Source: Pseudevernia furfuracea | Taxonomy: Eukaryota > Ascomycota > Lecanoromycetes > Lecanorales > Parmeliaceae | NCBI GenBank assembly: GCA_022315425.1 | Contig: JAIUPT010000039.1 | Location: forward strand, 372,001-436,000 | Direction: 5' to 3' | Length of the DNA stretch: 64,000 nucleotides | Shown here: piece after piece, positions 57,615 through 64,000 of the stretch | Layout: every line of letters begins with the position of its first letter | Numbering within the stretch: position 1 is the first letter of the stretch | The notes under the pieces: model-generated | What the model saw: only the letters and a program-made list of their open reading frames with translations | Databases searched by the model: none | Told to the model about the DNA's origin: nothing | Made by a program: the position numbers and the translations under genes

Positions 57615-60093
57615 ATGTACTCGGCGCCGCTCCCGCCATCATCCTCAATGAATGGTATGGGAGGCAGCATGATTGATGGATCGGGTACTATCAATCCAGC
57701 AGCATTGAACACACCCGGTAATTTTCCCTCCAGTCAATGAACGCCGCTTGGAGACCGTTTACCCTTCTCTTAGCGACAGCCGCAAAGGCCCTTACCTTTT
57801 GTTTGCTCAACCTAACCCACGCGAAGTTGCGCCGCCGTTGCTTGATCTCTTAGAGCATGAGCTGACAATGGCCACTCTGTTATAGTATCGGTCTTACCGA
57901 CCTTGTCTTCAGTCAATGCGCACATAAATTCTCGAGGTCAGAAGAGAAGTCGATCACCAGAACACAGTGGCGATCAGTTCGGCGGTGGAGCCGAAGATGG
58001 TATGTGTCACAAGCAAACAATGCGGGCTGCCGCTCTACCAAGGAGATAATCGGTCTTCCGCCTGCGATGTCAACGTAAGAACTTGCTGACTCTTGTCGGG
58101 GTAAACAGAGGATCAGAAGCCGAAAAAGCGCGGCAGGCCTCCGAAGTCCAAGCTCTCCGTAGAGAGTTCAGCTTCTCCGTCTTCGCAACAGGTAACACAC
58201 AATAACCCAGACCAGCTACGGACTCCGCAACTTCAATCGCATGGTCTTCCCCAGGACGTGAGTAGCGTTCCGACCCAGAAGTCTCCACCGAAGCCAACTC
58301 CCACCAAGACAGTGATCAAGGCATTGCCGACAGTTAGGGATCATACCACAGATCAATTGACCAAGGAAGGGGATGAATACATACCAAGGGAATACGACAC
58401 TGCAGGGGAGGCAAAGGTCGACGCGCAAGGTGTTCCTCAAGGAGGCCGTCAATTCAAGATTCGGACGTTTTACGTAGCGCACCGGGATGACAAGCGATTC
58501 ATGCTGGCAACAGAGTGCGCTCGCGTTCTAGGCTACAGGGACTCTTATTTACTCTTCAACAAGAACAGATCTTTGTTCAAGATCATCGCTAACCAAACCG
58601 AGAAGGACGAATTAATACACCAAGAGATCCTCCCTTATTCGTACAGATCGCGGCAGATCGCCATCGTCACTGCAAAGTCGATGTTCCGCCAATTTGGTGC
58701 TAGGGTGATTGAGAACGGAAGGAGGGTCCGAGACGATTATTGGGAAGCGAAGGCTATAAAGCAGGGTTTTACGGAGGAAGACATGGCCGGAGACAAGCGA
58801 CCAGGAGCTGGCAAAGCAAGGGAGGCCGCCTCCGCTCTTGAAAACAACAACCCTGTTGACACTGGAGGACCTGGCCAGCATCAAGAAATCATCTACGCAG
58901 ACCCAACCATGGAAAGCCCAAATCTTCCTCACGGCTACTTAGGCGGACTCCCTCCCTTGACTGAGGATTCCCGACTGCGGGCTTACGGAACCATTCACCG
59001 ACCGAGGCAGGAAATGGGCGGTCCCGCCTACCAAGACAAAACCCAAACCAGTCCGATTACAGACGTGCTGCATCAATCCTCCAACGCATCAGAGAACAAC
59101 AAGAACTTCACTCAGCTGCGAGCAAACCGAGGCAAGATCATGACGGATCTCTGGAACCGCGAGCGTGAACCACCAGTCTCATCCCCCCCAGGAATAGACC
59201 AAGGCCCAATGGCCGCTCAGTCACCACACCTGCCGTCAAGCACGATGAGAAACAACCAACAATCTCTGCTTCAACATCAAGCCTCCCAAATGATGAGCCC
59301 ACAGCAAGCTTACTCACATCAACAGCAACAACAACACCATCAAAACCCTCATGCACAATCTCCCGCCCGCAGCGGCATGCCACCATCTATGCGCCCTGAT
59401 CTGCAGCAGCACCGCTCCTCTGTCTCATCTTCCTATTCCGGTCACGGTCAACAGACGTCCCCATACAGCTATCCTCCCCAATCTCAAATGTGGGGCCATC
59501 CACCCCCACACCCCCAACCTCAACAATCCCCCCTCTCCTCCCACCATCCCACCCTGCCTCAATATAGTCCTTCTTCCCACCACCAACAACCGCCTCAACT
59601 CCAACAGCAGCAGCAGCAACAGCAACAACAACAGCAGCAACAACAACCACAACCACAACCACAACCACAACCACAACAACAACCACAACCACAATCACAA
59701 CAACAACCACAACCACAACCACAGCCACAGCCACAGCCACAGCCACAACACCACCACCACCCCTCCCAGTCACCTCACCCACAACAAGCACATCCACAGC
59801 CGCAGCTCCATCATAGCCAGAGCAGCGGTTCCATGCAGGGAGGCGCAAATTACCAGACCATGCCCGGCATGCACGGCGGGCCTGGAGGATACTCGCAAGC
59901 TGCAGCCTTGGCGGGAGTCAGAGCGATGTACCCGCCGCAGAGCGCCAGTCCGAATCAGCAGCAGTACATGCATCAACAGACGACGGCCGCGCAGCAAGCG
60001 GGGATGCAGGGTTGGGCGCCGCCACCCCAGCAGCAGCAACCGTGGGGGCATCAGCCAGGAGGGCAGGGGTACCCCGCTAGCACTGGATACTGA
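57615..60093 (+). CDS. RSC7/SWP82-type chromatin remodelling complex subunit with Gln/Pro tract
   Basis: Product of 733 aa from exons 57615-57717, 57886-57999 and 58109-60093. An AT-hook (KPKKRGRPPKSK) lies at about residue 78. The conserved Rsc7/Swp82 domain follows at about 160-300: DEYIPREYDTAGEAKVD, GGRQFKIRTFYVAHRDDKRF, MLATECARVLGYRDSYLLF, LIHQEILPYSYRSRQIAIVT and FGARVIENGRRVRDDYWEAK. These subunits belong to RSC or SWI/SNF nucleosome remodellers. The C-terminal 350 residues are low complexity, with a Gln run, Gln-Pro dipeptides and His-rich segments encoded by CAA/CAG/CCA repeats at 59598-59757. The ATG at 57615 is the first in frame; the frame is open across a GTAACA at 58192, which I read as coding. 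Confidence 0.9.
59598..59757. repeat. Coding CAA/CAG and CCACAA/CCACAG repeat tract
   Basis: A run of about 17 Gln codons followed by about 16 Gln-Pro units inside the RSC7-like gene. The antisense strand reads as poly-Val/Leu frames, which are artefacts of the repeat. The mix of CAA and CAG suggests a moderately stable tract. Confidence 0.9.
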
Positions 60094-61562
60094 AAAGGCT
60101 ACAAAGCCTCGAGACGATGGATGGTATGATGGGTTACGGGTCATGGCGACGGAATTATATGACTGCATTTCGCATTTCGCACTTTGGCCGTGTTTGCTTT
60201 ATTTCCGCCTTTTTACACTATCGTTTCTTACGCAGGCATTTCGAGGGGGATTAAGCATAATCGGCACAGCATCGAATTGAGCACGGAGGGGATATCTTTC
60301 ACACCAGCACCCATCCAACACCATCCTTATATTTATTTTATCGCACTAGATGACAGCACAGTGCCACTATCGTCGTCATCATCTTCCTTGCAGTGGGTTA
60401 CAGCGCAGCGCGAACAGGATCTCATCATACCAAACCGAACCACACCACACCACACCCACACAGCAAACGGCGTTGAACTTCTTGTACACATTTAGGGGAA
60501 AGGGAACCGGGTGGGCCTAATGCATTACCCACGTCATGTCACTTTTTGTTACCCATTCGTTTCAGGACACTGGCATGCCTAACATAGTTTTTGTAATTGC
60601 CCATTCGGAGGAAGCTGGAGCATACTGTATGATCATGGATAAGCTGGCATTGATGGATACTCTCATATGGACTTGGGTTCCTTTTTCACTTGGGGCGCTA
60701 CCGAATAGTGACTTGATCAAATCATGCAAATTTTCCGCATAAGCACTTTGATCGCGAACCACTGCTGCGCGTGCATGCGCTGTGTGAGCAACGGTTGTGG
60801 ACTGACTCAGTTCTTTTACATACATACAGCCAGCATGCAGTCAGGGACAGTGGGCCCACGGATACCCACATATGGTGTTGTTAGGGGACGGGAAATGCTG
60901 GAGGGTGCACCGAGACGTCATTTTCGGACAGCCATCTCACGTTATGCATCATGTATGCCAGCCTTAAGTAGTTGCCTCTCCGTCGCTGCATGTACGAGTA
61001 CTTCGCGAGCCCTGCCACTTGTCCACTTACTCCCCTCAACCACCACCACCATTTCTTTGCAACGCTTCCCCCCAATCCGTCCTCGTTCTCTACCAGTATC
61101 CCTCCACCATCGTCAAAAATCGTAGGCTAAATGATTCCCCGCAATCCGTGTCCCCAAGCAGATACACCGACGGGAAGAGTGCAGTCTCTTAATCGCGAGA
61201 CGATCTCGTAAGGAACGGTTGGACCAATGCAACGCCAAAGTTCGATAAACACGCTAAATATTGATGCATAGAAGTTAAGTTTCGGTGAGCCCGCAAACTT
61301 GGTCGTTTCAAAGATGATGGTGGGTGTCGGCGTGAGCACGTTGCAAGTGCCGGGCATCGCAGTTGTTTGAAAATGGACGAGTCGGCCAAGGAACCTGGTG
61401 GTAGTCTATCCGGGCCGGTTGCGGCGGGTCAACGGTCATACGAGACCGCGGTTTTCTGCACCGAGCACCGAAGGTTTGAAAATCTGCGCCCAGGTCCAGC
61501 TCGGCTACGCTGTCGGCATTGTGGGAGTTCCCTTGACATATTGATGCATGTCAAATAGATCT
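60094..61562. other. Intergenic between convergent RSC7-like and MAPKKK genes
   Basis: 1.5 kb of 3' flanks. A plus-strand frame at 61367-61558 (with CRHCG) is short and unsupported. Nothing else recognised. Confidence 0.5.
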
Positions 61563-64000
61563 TTAGGCCTCTTCCTCGCTTGATCGCCAATGACTTGAGT
61601 TTTGCCTCGAGCTGTGCGCACTGCTTGAGCTACTACCATCGGAACCTCCGTTTTCCTTCGGTACGACCTGTTCCCTGATTGTGCTGATCCACTCACATTG
61701 CAACAGCTCGGCAGCACTTGCTCTTCTCTTCGGATCACGCTCGAAGCATCTCTTCAGGAACTCTATGCCCTGCTCACTCAATTGCTCTCTGCTCGGCAGC
61801 TGCGGTGGGTTGCCTTGGGCGATATTGTACATGATGGCCCACTCGTTGTCGAGGCTCGCCCAGGGACGGCGGCCGGTGCTCATTTCGAGAATCACGCAGC
61901 CGAGAGACCAGACATCTATCGAACCGAGACGGCCCTCGTTGGACCCTTTGATTACTTCAGGGGACATGTACATTGGAGTGCCGGTCATGGACTTTTGCTT
62001 TGCTGGAACTTTAGGGAGGCCGGTACCGCCTGCGGCGGCGAGTGGTGCTTCGTTGGTGGGCTGGAGTGTTTTATTCTGGCGGGCAATGACTTTTGCGGCG
62101 CCGAAGTCGACGTATTTGATGATACCATTGTGATCGAGGAGAATATCTATAGGGTCAACTGATTAGTGCCAATATCAAAGAACGTAATTGGTATGCGACT
62201 TACTTTCAGGTTTGATATCTCGATGAGCGATGCCAGATTGGTGGAGATATGCCAAACCTTCTAACATCTGCAGTGCATAAACTTGGACCACCGTTTCGTC
62301 CTCGATACGCCCGTGCTCAAGAAGATTGGCCAAGGAACCACCAGAACAGTATTCCATAAAGATATAGACTTTATCTCGGTGAACCTCTATGCCAAAGTAC
62401 GATACAATGTTGGGGTGGTCGAGGACCTCGAGAACGGCCTGCTCGTCACGAATTTGGCCAGCCACCGTAGGGATCAGCTGTGGATCTTGCAATCGGATCT
62501 CTTTGACAGCCATCAGGTATCCCGTGTCAAGATTAATGGCTGCGTACACCGATCCAAAAGTTCCACCCCCAACGAATTGGCCTTGTTGCCATCGCATGCT
62601 GACGTTGGTAGCTGAGGATGAAAGGTAAGTCAACGAGCGGTCGGCGTCGTTTGACTCTTCCATAACACGGCCCAATGCCTGTCGCTCTGCATTCTTCTGT
62701 CTCCTGACCTCATCAATCTCGTTCAATTGAGCAAGCCACTGTTCGCGGACAAATTCCGAAGCTTCTGCATCGTTCTTCATCCTGCTTATATCCATTTTTC
62801 GGAACTGCCCTGTCACTGCTTCGACCCTTTGCTTTTCTACATGAGCAGCTAACGTCGACTTGGCTCCCATGATATCGAAATGTGATATCAATAGCGACAT
62901 ACATCCAGCCACCTTAGTCCGTAATCGCTTGAACTCGTCGTCAGTAATCGAGAGAATGTTCGGTCCCGTCGTCATGATCATTGCAAATTCGAGAGCAACC
63001 ACAGCCCATTTGAAAGTCTTTCGGTCTGAGGGTACGCAATCATCGCAGATAAAGCTCACCCAGTCCAATGCAAGCCTTGTGAGCTTCAAGTTGTTCATCA
63101 AGCGCCGATTGACGTCCATGTAGGCTACAGATCTTTTCCCAAACTCAGTGGCGAATGCAAAGCAGGTCTGGATAAGTTCCTGGTTCTCGAGGCCTTCGGT
63201 CTGCTTCCGTATAATTTCAACGCTCTCCATGATAGTATTCGAAAGCTTGTAAGCAGTCTTTTTGATCTTACCAAGCTCCATGTTTACCCTTGGCAAGTTG
63301 GCTCGCAGATCCGTCAAGATGTCGAGCTTCATGCCTATGGCTTGGAGAAAAGCAGCTCGTGCGCTTTGTAGCCGTGGTATGGACCCGTCTGCCACAAGAC
63401 GCAGGCGACCAGGTCTGATATCCATTGAGGGTGCGCGCATTGTGATCTCTACTTTTTTGCCGTCCCAATACAAAGGCTCATCCGGCCGGATGATCAGAAC
63501 ATACGGTTCCGAAGTATCCTCCATGTCCTTTGCATCTCCATGAGAAGACGTTCCGAGCAGTGACTGGATATCTCGGGGCCGATCGTACAAGGATGACGAT
63601 GCTATTAGAAAGATGCCATTATGTTGAAAGGCGGGAGTGGAGATGAGGAAATGATCTGAATCGATAAGAGCATCGTAGAAGCTTTGCAGTTGCCGCCGTT
63701 CCAAGGAAATGTTGAACTCGGTAGCATTCTCGAAGCGAATTCCCAAATGCCTCGAGAAACGAAACAACTTTCTTTGACGAACGCGGACAGAATCCAGTAT
63801 TTGTTTGTACCGTTTGTCCATATCTAAAGCGTTCTCTTCGGGTCTCCTTGTTAGTTCTCGCTCGAAGTGCGTGGTAAGACGTTGCAAGGCCTTGGCCGTC
63901 AGTCCACTGAATTGTTCGGCGACTTCAACATCGCCTCCCTCCAGAAATCGTCCTATATCATTGCAAAAGTCCCATTCTTGTTCGAGAATCTCCGCTTCCT
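61563..64000 (-). CDS. SSK2: MAP kinase kinase kinase, Ssk2/Ssk22 (HOG pathway), C-terminal part
   Basis: 792 residues visible from exons 64000-62204 and 62146-61563; the N-terminus is beyond the right edge. The regulatory part has LFRFSRHLGIRFENATEFNI, LRANLPRVNMELGKIKKTAY and ALDWVSFICDDCVPSDRKTF. The kinase domain has the P-loop FVGGGTFGSVYAAI, catalytic Lys in MAVKEIRLQ, MEYCSGGSLANLL, HRDIKPENILL (split by the intron at 62203-62147), YVDFGAAKVI, the activation loop to GTPMYMSPEVI, and SIDVWSLGCVILEMSTGRRP. Ssk2 phosphorylates Pbs2 in the osmotic-stress cascade to Hog1. No catalytic residue is missing. The C-terminal tail is Ser-rich (SDGSSSSSAHSSRQNSS). Confidence 0.95.

Noticed and set aside
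59387..59848. Minus-strand poly-Val frames as a membrane protein
   Set aside because: They are the antisense of the CAA/CAG/CCA repeats in the RSC7-like gene and have no independent support.
61367..61558. Small zinc-ribbon-like gene (CRHCG)
   Set aside because: A single CxxC pair in 63 codons with no partner pair; more likely a chance frame in the 3' flank.
1..64000. Secondary-metabolite cluster, transposon, CRISPR array or other self-contained system
   Set aside because: No backbone synthases, no transposase or reverse-transcriptase motifs and no regularly spaced repeats with unique spacers. The genes are unrelated conserved eukaryotic ones.

Overview
The window is nuclear DNA of a filamentous ascomycete (Pezizomycotina). 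Nearly every gene is interrupted by 50-60 nt introns with GT donors, internal CTRAY-type branch sites and YAG acceptors. Genes lie on both strands without operons. The set (Cch1 channel, DIM-5-type SET protein, PEX20, F-box, Ssk2-type MAPKKK, PQQ/sorbosone-type secreted enzyme) is typical of moulds. I cannot fix the genus. Exon joins were worked out by hand from reading frame, splice signals and family conservation; in the models given, the summed exons keep the frame from start to stop.

Left part (1-16 kb): the N-terminal end of a Gln/His-rich protein runs off the left edge. Then come GID4/VID24 (-), Mago nashi (-), the coatomer beta subunit SEC26 (+), a sphingoid long-chain base kinase (+), RRP1 (-), a DIM-5/Clr4-like H3K9 methyltransferase (+) beside an AT-rich gap, and a small hypothetical, possibly mitochondrial, protein (-).

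Middle part (16-37 kb): the 2153-aa calcium channel CCH1 (-), a UBTD-like protein whose ATG is cut off from its second codon by a GC-AG intron (-), a TRAPPC11/gryzun protein that lacks the usual N-terminal half (-), the mitochondrial glycine carrier HEM25 (+), an OPI3-type phospholipid methyltransferase (-), a Whi2-like BTB protein with no clear ATG (+), PEX20 (-) and SEC13 (+).

Right part (37-64 kb): an F-box protein (-), a secreted PQQ/sorbosone-dehydrogenase-like protein with a GPI-type tail (-), a single-pass Ser-rich membrane protein (-), two small hypothetical ORFs (+), delta-1-pyrroline-5-carboxylate dehydrogenase (-), APQ12 (+), GPN3 GTPase (-), S-adenosylmethionine synthetase (+), a repeat-bearing 3.8 kb gap, an RSC7-like chromatin remodelling subunit with a long Gln/Pro tract (+), and the C-terminal 792 residues of an Ssk2/Ssk22-type MAPKKK (-) running off the right edge.

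These are mostly single-copy housekeeping genes and I see no biosynthetic cluster, transposon, CRISPR array or phage-like system. Six neighbouring pairs are divergent with short shared upstream regions (about 120-430 bp). The items most worth checking are gene-structure oddities (UBTD start, TRAPPC11 truncation, Whi2-like start), the channel selectivity filter and several clean tandem repeats.
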